Assembly: GCF_030811095.1 (NCBI RefSeq)
Contig: NZ_JAUSQL010000001.1
Span: 186,001-250,000, forward strand
Direction of reading: 5' to 3'
Source: Trueperella abortisuis
GTDB taxonomy: Bacteria; Actinomycetota; Actinomycetes; Actinomycetales; Actinomycetaceae
Length of the DNA stretch: 64,000 nt
Part shown: piece after piece, positions 53,391-62,103 of the stretch
Layout of the letters: each line of letters begins with the position of its first letter
Position numbering within the stretch: position 1 is the first letter of the stretch
Position numbers and translations under genes: made by a program
The notes under the pieces: model-generated
What the model saw: only the letters and a program-made list of their open reading frames with translations
Database searches by the model: none
What the model was told of the DNA's origin: nothing

Positions 53391-53509
53391 GGTTGCCTTT
53401 CCGCTCGCACTGCGTTGTGCGGGGCGTCTGTGTTGTGTCAAGTTCAGGGTAACGACGCCGGCAGCTGAGAGCCTCCGAATCATCTTCCCGAGAAACTTTG
53501 AAAAACCTC

Positions 53510-53575
53510 TTGACGTTGTGGGATCTATGGTACATGATCGTATATACGATCGTACACGTAATCATATACGATCGG
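53510..53575 (+). promoter_or_regulatory. Divergent promoter and palindromic operator of the aromatic pathway
   Basis: TTGACG (53510-53515) is a good -35. Downstream is the perfect palindrome GATCGTATATACGATC (53536-53551), and a related half-site ATCATATACGATC follows (53561-53573). The pair lies between the divergent gabD and FAH-RraA genes and is a likely binding site for the FCD regulator encoded at 59454. Confidence 0.55.
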
Positions 53576-53636
53576 CGGGGAGGTCGCGCAAGACCTTTCC
53601 ACAAGGTTCACGGAAGTCGAGCAAAGGAGCCAGGCT

Positions 53637-55127
53637 TTGAACATCGTCACCCAGACGTACGGTGAGGTCGGCAAGATCATCGCCGTCCACCTGTCCTACC
53701 CCTCGCGCGCGGCACAGCGCGGGCGCACCCCCGCCGAGGCCTCGTACTTCATGAAGGCATCCTCCTCCCTCAACGGCCCGGGAGAGGTGGTGCGGCCCGC
53801 CAATACCGAGCTGCTCGTCTTCGAGGCCGAGATCGCGCTCGTCATCGGCACGGCCGCGCGCAACGTCTCCGAGGCGGACGCCTGGGGCCACGTCTCCCAC
53901 GTCACCGCCGCGAACGACATGGGCCTGCTCGACCTGCGCGCCGCGGACAAGGGCTCCAACGTCCGCTCCAAGTCCGGGGACGGCATGACCCCGATCGGCC
54001 CACGACTCATCCCCACCGACGCCATCGACCCGGCCCGGCTACACGTCCGCGCCACGGTAGACGGCCAGGTAGTCCAGGACGACTCCTCGGCCACCCTCCT
54101 CTTCTCCTTCGCCCACATCATCGCTGACCTCTCCCGCGTCATGACCCTCGAGCCGGGCGACGTCATCCTCACCGGCACCCCCGCCGGCTCCTCGGTGCTC
54201 CAGCCGGGCCAGACAGTCACGGTCGAGGTCTTCTCCGAGGACGACCCGCACCTGACCTCCGGCGAGCTCACGACGACGGTGGTGGCCGGCCCCGCCCTCG
54301 CCGACATCGGCTCCGCCCCCGCCGCCGACGACAAGCAGCGCATCGACGCCTGGGGCTCACCCGAGGCCGCCGGCCTCGCCCCCGCCGAAGCCGAGTTCGA
54401 GCTCACCGCCGAGCTGCGCGAACGCATCTCCAACCTGGCCGTCGCCACCCTGTCCTCCCAGATGCGCCAGCGCGGCTACCCGAACGTCTCCATCGACGGC
54501 GTCCACCCCATGCGCGCCGGCCAGAAGATCGTGGGCCGGGCCCGCACACTGCGCTACGTGGGCCACCGCCCGGATCTATTCAAGAAAGTCGGCGGCGGCT
54601 ACAACGCGCAAAAGCGCGCGATCGACTCGGTGGGCGAGGGCGAGGTCCTCGTCATGGAAGCACGCGGCTTTGAGTTCGCGGGCACGCTCGGCGACATCCT
54701 CGCCCTGCGCGCCAAGGTACGCGGGGCGGCGGGCATCATCACCGACGGCGCGGTGCGCGACTGGGCCGCCGTCGCCGAGGTCGGCCTGCCGGTCTTCGCC
54801 CAAGCCGCCCACCCCTCCGTGCTCGGCCGGCTCCACATCCCGTGGGACACCGACCAGACCATCACCTGCGGCGGCGTCGCCGTCCAGCACGGTGACGTGA
54901 TCGTCGGCGACGACGACGGCGCAATCGTCATCCCGCCCCACATGGTCTGCGAGGTGGTCGAGGCCGCGGAGAAGCAGGAATCCGAAGAGACGTTCATTGC
55001 CGAGATGGTCGCCGCCGGGGAGTCGGTGGACGGCCTCTACCCGCTGGGCCCCGCCTGGCGGGAACGCTACAACGAGTGGCTCACGGCCAACGGCCACGCC
55101 CACGCTGACAACCACGAAGGAAGGTAA
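53637..55127 (+). CDS. Fusion of FAH-type isomerase/decarboxylase with RraA-like aldolase/decarboxylase domain
   Basis: 496 residues from TTG 53637, seven bases after AAAGGAG. Residues ~1-220 are a fumarylacetoacetate-hydrolase domain like HpaG: FEAEIALVIG (metal Glu pair), AANDMGLLDLRAADKG, DGMTPIGPRLIP, and ILTGTPAGS. Residues ~255-465 are an RraA/HMG-aldolase-type domain with GAAGIITDGAVRDWAAV, including the RD metal/substrate pair of active members. In E. coli, HpaG has two FAH domains, one for decarboxylation and one for isomerisation. Here only one is present. RraA-type enzymes can decarboxylate oxaloacetate, so the second domain may take over the decarboxylation. This last step is inference. 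Confidence 0.85.
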   Translation: MNIVTQTYGEVGKIIAVHLSYPSRAAQRGRTPAEASYFMKASSSLNGPGEVVRPANTELLVFEAEIALVIGTAARNVSEADAWGHVSHVTAANDMGLLDLRAADKGSNVRSKSGDGMTPIGPRLIPTDAIDPARLHVRATVDGQVVQDDSSATLLFSFAHIIADLSRVMTLEPGDVILTGTPAGSSVLQPGQTVTVEVFSEDDPHLTSGELTTTVVAGPALADIGSAPAADDKQRIDAWGSPEAAGLAPAEAEFELTAELRERISNLAVATLSSQMRQRGYPNVSIDGVHPMRAGQKIVGRARTLRYVGHRPDLFKKVGGGYNAQKRAIDSVGEGEVLVMEARGFEFAGTLGDILALRAKVRGAAGIITDGAVRDWAAVAEVGLPVFAQAAHPSVLGRLHIPWDTDQTITCGGVAVQHGDVIVGDDDGAIVIPPHMVCEVVEAAEKQESEETFIAEMVAAGESVDGLYPLGPAWRERYNEWLTANGHAHADNHEGR

Positions 55128-55129
55128 CC

Positions 55130-56662
55130 ATGGCGAATAAACCCGCGGGACTGCCCGACCACATCCGCCACTACATCAACGGCGAGCTCGTTGATTCCAT
55201 CTCGGGAGACACCTTCGATGTCCTCGAGCCGACCACGAACGAAACCTACATCCAGTGCGCCTCCGGCGACAAGGCCGACGCCGACGCCGCCGTCGCCGCC
55301 GCCAAGGCCGCCTTCGACGAGGGTAGCTGGGCGAACATGCTGCCCCGCCAGCGCGCCCAGATCCTCTACCGCATCGCGGACGAGGTGGCCAAGATGAACG
55401 ACGAGCTGGCCGCCATCGAGTCCTACGATTCGGGTCTGCCCATCCGCCAGGCCAAGGGCCAGGCCAACCGCGCGGCGGAAAACTTCCGCTTCTTCGCCGA
55501 CCTCATCGTGGCCCAGGTCGACGGCGCGTTCAACATGCCCGGCCGCCAGATCAACTACGTCCACCGCAAGCCGCACGGGGTCGCCATCCTCATCACCCCG
55601 TGGAACACGCCGTTCATGCAGGAATCCTGGAAGCTGGCCCCGGCCCTGGCCGCGGGCGCCACCGTGGTGCTCAAACCGGCCGAGTTCACCCCCGTCTCCG
55701 CCTCGCTATGGCCGGGAATCATGGAACGCGCGGGCGTGCCCGAGGGCGTGTTCAACATCGTCTACGGCTTCGGCCACACCGCCGGCGACGCCCTGGTCAA
55801 GCACCCGGACGCCCCGCTCGTGTCGTTTACCGGCTCGCTCGCCACGGGCAAGAAGATCTTCGAAAACGCGGCCCCCTACATGAAGCACCTCTCCCTCGAG
55901 CTGGGCGGCAAGTCGCCGGCCATCATCTTCGAGGACGCGGACTTCGACAAAGCCCTGGACTCCACCCTCTTCGGCGTCTTCTCCCTCAACGGCGAACGCT
56001 GCACCGCCTCCTCGCGCCTGCTCGTCCAGCGTTCCATCTACGACAGGTTCGTCGAGGCCTACGCCGAGCGTGCGAAGAAAATCGTGGTGGGGGACCCCTC
56101 CGACCCCAAGACGGAGATCGCGGCGCTCGTTCACCCCGAGCACTACAAGAAGGTCACCTCCTACATCGAGATCGGCAAGGGCGAGGGCCGCCTAGTCGCC
56201 GGCGGCGGCCGCCCGGCCCACCTGCCCACCGGCAACTATGTTGAGGCCACGGTGTTCGCCGACGTGCCGGCCTCGGCCCGCATCTTCCAGGAGGAGATCT
56301 TCGGTCCCGTCGTCGCCATCACCCCCTTCGACACGCAGGAGGAGGCTATCGCGCTCGCCAACGACGTCGAATACGGACTCGCCGCCTACGTGTGGACGAA
56401 CGACATCGCCCGCGCCCACAACGTCGCCGGCCAAATCGAATCCGGCATGGTCTGGATAAACTCCCACAATGTTCGCGACCTTCGCACCCCGTTCGGCGGC
56501 GTGAAGGGCTCCGGCCTCGGCCACGAGGGCGGGTATCGTTCGCTGGACTTCTACACCGTCCAGCAATCCATCCACGTCACCCTCGGTGACGTTCACACCA
56601 CCCGGTTCGGGGCCACCGGATACGCCGATGGTGACCTCGGCCTTGGTGGACCGAGCGCCTAG
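55130..56662 (+). CDS. hpaE: 5-carboxymethyl-2-hydroxymuconate semialdehyde dehydrogenase
   Basis: 510 residues, 2 bp after the fusion gene. Aldehyde dehydrogenase features: ILITPWNTPFMQESWKLAPA, VSFTGSLATGKKI, catalytic Glu in LSLELGGKSPAIIFEDADFD, catalytic Cys in LNGERCTASSRLLV, and EEIFGPVVAITPF. It would oxidise the ring-cleavage product of homoprotocatechuate with NAD. Its length and place between the FAH protein and HpaD support HpaE over a general aldehyde dehydrogenase. Confidence 0.88.
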   Translation: MANKPAGLPDHIRHYINGELVDSISGDTFDVLEPTTNETYIQCASGDKADADAAVAAAKAAFDEGSWANMLPRQRAQILYRIADEVAKMNDELAAIESYDSGLPIRQAKGQANRAAENFRFFADLIVAQVDGAFNMPGRQINYVHRKPHGVAILITPWNTPFMQESWKLAPALAAGATVVLKPAEFTPVSASLWPGIMERAGVPEGVFNIVYGFGHTAGDALVKHPDAPLVSFTGSLATGKKIFENAAPYMKHLSLELGGKSPAIIFEDADFDKALDSTLFGVFSLNGERCTASSRLLVQRSIYDRFVEAYAERAKKIVVGDPSDPKTEIAALVHPEHYKKVTSYIEIGKGEGRLVAGGGRPAHLPTGNYVEATVFADVPASARIFQEEIFGPVVAITPFDTQEEAIALANDVEYGLAAYVWTNDIARAHNVAGQIESGMVWINSHNVRDLRTPFGGVKGSGLGHEGGYRSLDFYTVQQSIHVTLGDVHTTRFGATGYADGDLGLGGPSA

Positions 56663-56667
56663 CGGGT

Positions 56668-56698
56668 GCCGGCGCCGGGCGGCCCGCCCGGCGCCGGC
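56668..56698 (+). terminator. GC palindrome after hpaE
   Basis: Perfect 15-bp arms (GCCGGCGCCGGGCGG) around a single C, 6 bp after the hpaE stop. It lies in the 139-bp gap before hpaD, so hpaD may have its own promoter or receive reduced read-through. Confidence 0.6.
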
Positions 56699-56801
56699 CA
56701 CACCCCACACCGCCTCGACACAAGAAACTGTCAACCCACGATTGAACAAGCCCCAACGGAGGGGCGCACCCCTTGAAATATTCAGCCAAAGGAGACTGAA
56801 C

Positions 56802-57869
56802 ATGTCCGATATCACCAAGGTTCCGCAAGCACCGGCGCCGGACGTCCTGCGCTGCGCCTACATGGAGCTCGTCGTCACCGACCTGGAGAAGTCGCGCTTC
56901 TTCTACGTGGACGTCCTGGGCCTCGTCGTGACGAAGGAAGACGAGAACTCGATCTACCTGCGCGCCGCGGAGGAGTTCATCCACCACAACCTCGTGCTAC
57001 GCAAGGGCAAGGAGCCCGCCGTCGCCGCCTTCGCATTCCGCGTGCGCTCGCAGGAGGACGTGGACAAAGCCGAAGCCTTCTACCAGGAACTCGGCTGCGA
57101 GACCCGCCGCGGCGACTTCACGGACGGAGTGCACAACGCCGTGCGCGTCGTCGACCCGCTCGGCTTCCCATACGAGTTCTTCTACGAAGTCGACCACGTC
57201 GAGCGCCTCGCCTGGCGCTACGACCTGCAGATCCCCGGCCAGATCGTCCGCCTCGACCACTTCAACCAGGTCACACCGGACGTGCCCTCCGCCACCACAT
57301 ACATGGAGAACCTCGGCTTCCGCACCACGGAGAACATCAAGGACGACGCCGGCGTTACCTACGCCTCCTGGATGCGGCGCAAGGCCACCGTCCACGACAC
57401 GGCGATGACCGGCGGCGACGGCCCGCGCATGCACCACATCGCGTTCGCCACCCACGAGAAGCACAACATCCTCGCCATCTGCGACAAGCTGGGCGCCCTG
57501 CGCATCTCCGACCAGATCGAGCGCGGCCCGGGCCGCCACGGCGTCTCCAACGCCTTCTACCTCTACCTGCGCGACCCGGACGGGCACCGCGTGGAGATCT
57601 ACACCCAGGACTACTACACGGGCGACCCCGACAACCCCGTGGTCACCTGGGACGTCCACGACAACCAGCGCCGCGACTGGTGGGGCACCCCCGTCGTCCC
57701 GTCCTGGTACACGGACGCCTCCCGCGTGCTCGACCTCGACGGCAACATCCAGCCCCTCGTGGCCCGCACCGACGCGCGCGAACTCGACGTGACCATCGGC
57801 GCCGACGGCTTCTCCTACACCCGCAAGGACGACGCCGAGAGGGGCTTCAAACTCGGAGAGCAGATCTGA
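56802..57869 (+). CDS. hpaD: Homoprotocatechuate (3,4-dihydroxyphenylacetate) 2,3-dioxygenase
   Basis: 355 residues from ATG 56802 behind AAAGGAGA; a longer open frame upstream overlaps the hpaE end and is not used. It is an extradiol dioxygenase of the vicinal-oxygen-chelate fold, close to the Brevibacterium fuscum enzyme. Metal ligands H153, H212 and E265 and second-shell H198 and Y255 all sit two positions below the B. fuscum numbering (155, 214, 267, 200, 257). It opens the ring of 3,4-dihydroxyphenylacetate next to one hydroxyl. The stop overlaps the transporter start. Confidence 0.93.
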   Translation: MSDITKVPQAPAPDVLRCAYMELVVTDLEKSRFFYVDVLGLVVTKEDENSIYLRAAEEFIHHNLVLRKGKEPAVAAFAFRVRSQEDVDKAEAFYQELGCETRRGDFTDGVHNAVRVVDPLGFPYEFFYEVDHVERLAWRYDLQIPGQIVRLDHFNQVTPDVPSATTYMENLGFRTTENIKDDAGVTYASWMRRKATVHDTAMTGGDGPRMHHIAFATHEKHNILAICDKLGALRISDQIERGPGRHGVSNAFYLYLRDPDGHRVEIYTQDYYTGDPDNPVVTWDVHDNQRRDWWGTPVVPSWYTDASRVLDLDGNIQPLVARTDARELDVTIGADGFSYTRKDDAERGFKLGEQI

Positions 57870-59296
57870 TGGGTGCGGCCAACACCGGCGCCGCCCTCGT
57901 CCTGTCGACGAAGAGGAAGGAAGACCGCCGCGTCGCGCTCGGCACCCTCGTGGGGACCGCCGTCGAGTGGTACGACTTCTTCATCTACGCCAACGCCGCG
58001 GCGATCGTCCTCGCCCCGCTGTTCTTCGACCCCTTCGTGCAAGGCGCGGGGGAGGTGGCCGGCCGGCTGATCTCGTTCGCAACGGTCGGCATCTCCTTCT
58101 TCTTCCGACCGCTCGGCGCGGCCGTCGCCGGGCACTTCGGCGACAAGCTGGGACGCAAGACGATGCTGGTTGCCACGCTCATGCTCATGGGATCGGCGAC
58201 CTTCCTCATCGGTCTGCTCCCCACGTACGACTCGATCGGCGTGGCGGCGCCCATCCTCCTCATCGTCCTGCGCATCCTCCAAGGATTCGCAGCCGGCGGC
58301 GAGTGGGGTGGCGCGGCCCTCATGGCCGTGGAACACGCCCCCACGCACCGGCGCGGCCTCTTCGGCGGCTTTCCGCAGATCGGCGTCCCGCTCGGCATGC
58401 TGCTGGCGACCCTGGTGTTGGCCATCACCTCTCACCTGACCACCGAGGACCAGTTCGCCAGCTGGGGCTGGCGCGTGCCCTTCCTCCTGTCCATCGTCCT
58501 CGTCGTCATCGGCTTCGTCATCCGCATGGGGGTCTCCGAATCCCCGGTGATGGAGGAAATCCGCAAGGCCGACGAGCAGGACGAACAGGTGCGCCTGCCG
58601 ATGGTGGAGATGTTCCGCACCGCCTGGAAGCCCCTCATCCAAGGAGCAGTCATCTTCGCCGGCAACGGCGTTGCCGGCTACATGATCACCGGCGGCTACA
58701 TCCTGTCCTACACGACGAACGACCTGGGCCTAGAACGCTCAGTCATCCTCAACCTCGTCTCCCTCGCAGCCCTCATGTGGATCGCCTCCACGATCTTCTC
58801 CGCGTGGGTGTCGGACATCATCGGCCGCAAGAAAACCTACATCATCGGATTCCTCATCCAAATGGTGTGGATCTGGGTCGTGTTCAGCTTCCTCGACACC
58901 GAGAACTACGGGCTCATCGGCCTGGGCATGGTGGTGTTGGCGATCCCGATCGGCTTCACCTACGGCCCGCAGTCGGCGATGTTCGCTGAGATGTTCCCGG
59001 CCAAGATCCGCTACTCGGGTGCCGGCCTGGCCTACGCGTTCGGCTCGATCCTCGGCGGCGCCTTCGCCCCGTTCATCGCAACCGCGCTGCAGGCCAAGTT
59101 CAACACCTCCATGGCCGTGGCCGCCTACATCTTCGGCGTCACCGTCATCGCGTTTATCACGCTCCTGACACTGAAGGACCGCACGGGCCGCGACCTCAGC
59201 CCCGCCGCCGACGGCGAACTGAACGAGGTACTCACCGACCTGTCCCGCGGGGACGGGGTCCTCGAATCGACCTTCGACCGCGGGGCCGGGTTCTAA
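57869..59296 (+). CDS. MFS transporter, metabolite:H+ symporter type
   Basis: 475 residues from ATG 57869, which overlaps the hpaD stop. Twelve membrane segments are apparent. TLVGTAVEWYDFFIYANAAA and GHFGDKLGRKTML are typical of the MHS group (ProP, ShiA, KgtP). AAGGEWGGAALMAVEHAP and YGPQSAMFAEMFPAKIRYSG are further family marks. Its position suggests uptake of 4-hydroxyphenylacetate or a related aromatic acid; the substrate is not proven. Confidence 0.9.
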   Translation: MGAANTGAALVLSTKRKEDRRVALGTLVGTAVEWYDFFIYANAAAIVLAPLFFDPFVQGAGEVAGRLISFATVGISFFFRPLGAAVAGHFGDKLGRKTMLVATLMLMGSATFLIGLLPTYDSIGVAAPILLIVLRILQGFAAGGEWGGAALMAVEHAPTHRRGLFGGFPQIGVPLGMLLATLVLAITSHLTTEDQFASWGWRVPFLLSIVLVVIGFVIRMGVSESPVMEEIRKADEQDEQVRLPMVEMFRTAWKPLIQGAVIFAGNGVAGYMITGGYILSYTTNDLGLERSVILNLVSLAALMWIASTIFSAWVSDIIGRKKTYIIGFLIQMVWIWVVFSFLDTENYGLIGLGMVVLAIPIGFTYGPQSAMFAEMFPAKIRYSGAGLAYAFGSILGGAFAPFIATALQAKFNTSMAVAAYIFGVTVIAFITLLTLKDRTGRDLSPAADGELNEVLTDLSRGDGVLESTFDRGAGF

Positions 59297-59312
59297 ACCC
59301 TTCCCAGTAAAC

Positions 59313-59440
59313 TGTGGGGTCATAGGCACCTGCCTCGCGGCAGAGGCACCCCAGTCGGCGCCGCCGGCAGCCGGCCGTCGTCGTCGGCAACCGGCAGCAG
59401 CCAGCAGCCGGCCGTCGTCGTCGGCAACTATGACCCCACA
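59313..59440. repeat. Inverted 13-bp repeat enclosing two 24-bp direct repeats
   Basis: TGTGGGGTCATAG (59313-59325) returns as CTATGACCCCACA (59428-59440). Between them lie two identical 24-bp direct repeats (59368-59391 and 59405-59428, core CCGGCCGTCGTCGTCGG) at a 37-bp period. The block fills the gap between the transporter and regulator genes. It may be a terminator, a regulator-binding region, or a small mobile-element scar. Confidence 0.7.
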
Positions 59441-59453
59441 AAAGGAAATGAAC

Positions 59454-60107
59454 ATGACAGTGCAAACATCGAAGTCCACCCAGGTCTACGAGGAGCTCCG
59501 CGACGGGATCGTCAACGGACGCTACTCGCCGGGATACAGGCTCACCCTGTCCACCCTGGCCAAGGAATTCGGTGTGTCCACCGTACCCGTCCGCGAAGCC
59601 ATCCGCTGGCTGCAAGCCGAGGGACTCGTGGAATACACGCACAACGTGGGGGCACAGGTCTCGCAGATCGACGTCTCCGGCTACGCCGAATCGTTCGCCA
59701 CGCTCGCCTACCTCGAGGGGGTGGCCACCGCGCTCGCGGCCAGCGCCATCACCCCCGACGACCTCGAGCGTGCCCACACCATCAACAACGAGATGCGCTT
59801 CCTCGTGGAGGCCCTCACCTTCGACTCCGCCGCCTACCGCCGGCTCAACGGTGAGTTCCACACGCTGCTGTGCGCTCCGTGCCCCAACTCGCGCGTCCTC
59901 ACACTCCTCACCGCCGAGGCCGAGCGCGTAACCCTTATCCGCCGTTCCTCATTCGCCTTCGACCCCCAGCGATCAAGCATCTCGGTCGAACAACACGCCC
60001 ACCTCCTCGAACTGATCGAGTCGGGGGCCGACGCCCAGACCATCGAGAACTATGCGCGCCAACATAAGCTCGCCTCGCTCGAGCGTTCATTGGCGTCAGC
60101 CACATAA
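59454..60107 (+). CDS. GntR-family regulator, FCD (FadR) type
   Basis: 217 residues from ATG 59454, with AAAGGAA upstream. The winged helix covers ~10-75 (VYEELRDGIVNGRYSPGYRL, FGVSTVPVREAIRWLQAEGL). The rest is an all-helical FCD effector domain with metal-binding His candidates (NGEFHTLLCAPC, VEQHAHLLELI). Such proteins usually sense carboxylic acids, which fits a pathway for 4-hydroxyphenylacetate. The palindrome at 53536 is its likely target. Confidence 0.9.
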   Translation: MTVQTSKSTQVYEELRDGIVNGRYSPGYRLTLSTLAKEFGVSTVPVREAIRWLQAEGLVEYTHNVGAQVSQIDVSGYAESFATLAYLEGVATALAASAITPDDLERAHTINNEMRFLVEALTFDSAAYRRLNGEFHTLLCAPCPNSRVLTLLTAEAERVTLIRRSSFAFDPQRSSISVEQHAHLLELIESGADAQTIENYARQHKLASLERSLASAT

Positions 60108-60111
60108 GAGA

Positions 60112-60131
60112 CAGGGGCCTCGCCCCCTGGT
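60112..60131 (+). terminator. Short GC hairpin after the FCD regulator gene
   Basis: CAGGGGC-CTC-GCCCCCTG forms a 7-bp stem in the 51-bp gap before the monooxygenase gene. It could reduce read-through or simply be a processing site. Confidence 0.35.
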
Positions 60132-60158
60132 TTCACAACGAAGTGAAAGGTTTGACAA

Positions 60159-62090
60159 GTGAAATTCCATCACCACGGTTACGTTTCCACCAACCCGCGC
60201 CGCAAGGCCGCGGCCGGGATCGGACTCGAGCGCTGGGAGGCCCCGGAGGCGCCACACCCGGACATGCCGCAGAACATCGACGTTCTCATCGTTGGCGCCG
60301 GGCCGGCCGGCATGATGACGGCCGCCTCCCTCTCCGTCTACGACGACATCAACGCCGTCCTCATCGACAAGCGCCCCCACCGCCTCATCCTCGGCCAGGC
60401 AGACGGCATCCAGGCCCGCAGTGTAGAAACCTTCCAGGCCTTCGGCTTCCGCCACGAGATCGTCGATGAGGCCTACCAGATCACCGAGACGGCCTTCTGG
60501 AACGACGATCCGGACAACCCCGGCAACATCATCCGTACCGGCTGGACGATCGACGATGAACACGGCATCTCCGAGTTCGAACACATCATCGTCAACCAGG
60601 CCCGCGTGCTCGACTACTTCGCCGAGTTCATGTACAACCAGCCCTCACGCATGCGCCCCCACTACGGGTGGGAGTTCCTCGACCTCGAGGTCGGCGCCGG
60701 CAGCGAAGACTACCCCGTGCGGGTCAAGCTACGCGGCTCAGGGGAGTGGAACAAGGGCGAGGAGGTGAGCGTCAACGCCAAGTACGTGGTCGGCACCGAC
60801 GGCGCCACCTCGGGCGTGCGCAGGTGCATCGGCGCCACCCACACCGGCAAGATCTCCTACCACGCGTGGGGCGTGGCCGACGTCATCGCCCGCACCGACT
60901 TCCCCGACATCCACACCAAGTGCATCATCCACTCCAAGGCCGGCTCCTCCCTCCACATCCCGCGCGAGGGCGGCTACCTCTTCCGCTCCTACATCGACCT
61001 GGGCGAGGTGGCCGAGGACGACAACCACAAGATCCGCCAGACCCCGCTCGAGGAAATCCTGAAGAAGTGCAACGAGATCTTCCACCCCTACACGATTGAC
61101 GTGCAAGACACCGCCTGGTGGTCCGTCTACGAGGTGGCCCACCGGGTGACCCAGCGCTTCGACGACGTGCTCCCCGAGAACCGGGACAAGCAGGACCCGC
61201 GCGTCTTCATCGAAGGCGACGCCTGCCACACCCACTCGGCCAAAGCGGGCCAAGGCATGAACGTCTCCATGCAGGACGGCTTCAACCTCGGCTGGAAGCT
61301 CGGACAGGTGCTACGCGGCTACTCCTCGCCGTCGTTGCTACACACCTACAACGGCGAGCGCCAGCAGATCGCCCAGGACCTCATCGACTTCGACCTCGAA
61401 TGGTCCGCGCGCATGGCCGACCCGGAAGGCGAAGGCATCGAGGAGTTCTACCTCAAGACAGCCGAGTTCCCGGCCGGCTTCATGACCGAATACCCCGTCG
61501 GCCTGCTCATCTCAGGGGAGGCCAAACAGGAACTCGCCACCGGCTACCCGCTCGGCAAACGCTTCAAGTCAGTGGAGGTCACCAGGCGCAACGACGCCAA
61601 CTACCCGCACCTCGGCCACCTCCACCAGGCCGATGGGCGCTGGCGTATCTACGTCTTCGCCGACCAGGCCTCGCCGAAAGACAAGGACTCCAAAGTGGCG
61701 AAGTTCGCGACATGGCTGGAGAAGGACCCGGCCTCGCCGCTCGTCCGCCACACCCGCCCCGGCGACGACGCCGACACCCTCTTCGACATCAAGGTGATCT
61801 ACCAGCAACACCACCACGACTTCGAGGTGACAGACGCGCCGGCGGTCTTCCGCCCCAAAACCGGCCCGTTCCAGATCGAAGACTGGAACCAGGTCTTCTC
61901 GGTTCACCCGGAGATTGACATCTTTGACGAGCGCGGGATCTCACGCGACGGCGCCGTCGTCGTCGTTCGCCCCGACATGTACGTCGCTCACATCACCTCG
62001 CTCGAGGACACCGAGTCGCTGACGAACTTCTTCGACCCGATCTTCGACCTGTCCGCAAACACTCCGGCGGCCGCGCGCCCCGGCCAGTGA
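60159..62090 (+). CDS. FAD-dependent aromatic hydroxylase (phenol 2-monooxygenase / MobA type)
   Basis: 643 residues from GTG 60159, preceded by AAAGG. Single-component flavoprotein hydroxylase: DVLIVGAGPAGMMTAASLS binds FAD, GTDGATSGVRR is the DG motif, and EGDACHTHSAKAGQGMNVSM with QDGFNLGWKLG is the second FAD motif. A thioredoxin-like C-terminal domain (~470-640) matches the phenol/3-hydroxybenzoate 4-monooxygenase subgroup. No HpaBC pair is present in the window, so this enzyme may supply 3,4-dihydroxyphenylacetate from 3- or 4-hydroxyphenylacetate. That substrate is inferred from neighbours. Confidence 0.85.
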   Translation: MKFHHHGYVSTNPRRKAAAGIGLERWEAPEAPHPDMPQNIDVLIVGAGPAGMMTAASLSVYDDINAVLIDKRPHRLILGQADGIQARSVETFQAFGFRHEIVDEAYQITETAFWNDDPDNPGNIIRTGWTIDDEHGISEFEHIIVNQARVLDYFAEFMYNQPSRMRPHYGWEFLDLEVGAGSEDYPVRVKLRGSGEWNKGEEVSVNAKYVVGTDGATSGVRRCIGATHTGKISYHAWGVADVIARTDFPDIHTKCIIHSKAGSSLHIPREGGYLFRSYIDLGEVAEDDNHKIRQTPLEEILKKCNEIFHPYTIDVQDTAWWSVYEVAHRVTQRFDDVLPENRDKQDPRVFIEGDACHTHSAKAGQGMNVSMQDGFNLGWKLGQVLRGYSSPSLLHTYNGERQQIAQDLIDFDLEWSARMADPEGEGIEEFYLKTAEFPAGFMTEYPVGLLISGEAKQELATGYPLGKRFKSVEVTRRNDANYPHLGHLHQADGRWRIYVFADQASPKDKDSKVAKFATWLEKDPASPLVRHTRPGDDADTLFDIKVIYQQHHHDFEVTDAPAVFRPKTGPFQIEDWNQVFSVHPEIDIFDERGISRDGAVVVVRPDMYVAHITSLEDTESLTNFFDPIFDLSANTPAAARPGQ

Positions 62091-62103
62091 CGAAAGGAAG
62101 ACC

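Noticed and set aside
56586..56801. N-terminal extension of HpaD from the upstream in-frame start
   Set aside because: It would overlap the hpaE end and read through a GC palindrome. The internal ATG at 56802 has a good ribosome-binding site and matches the family N-terminus.
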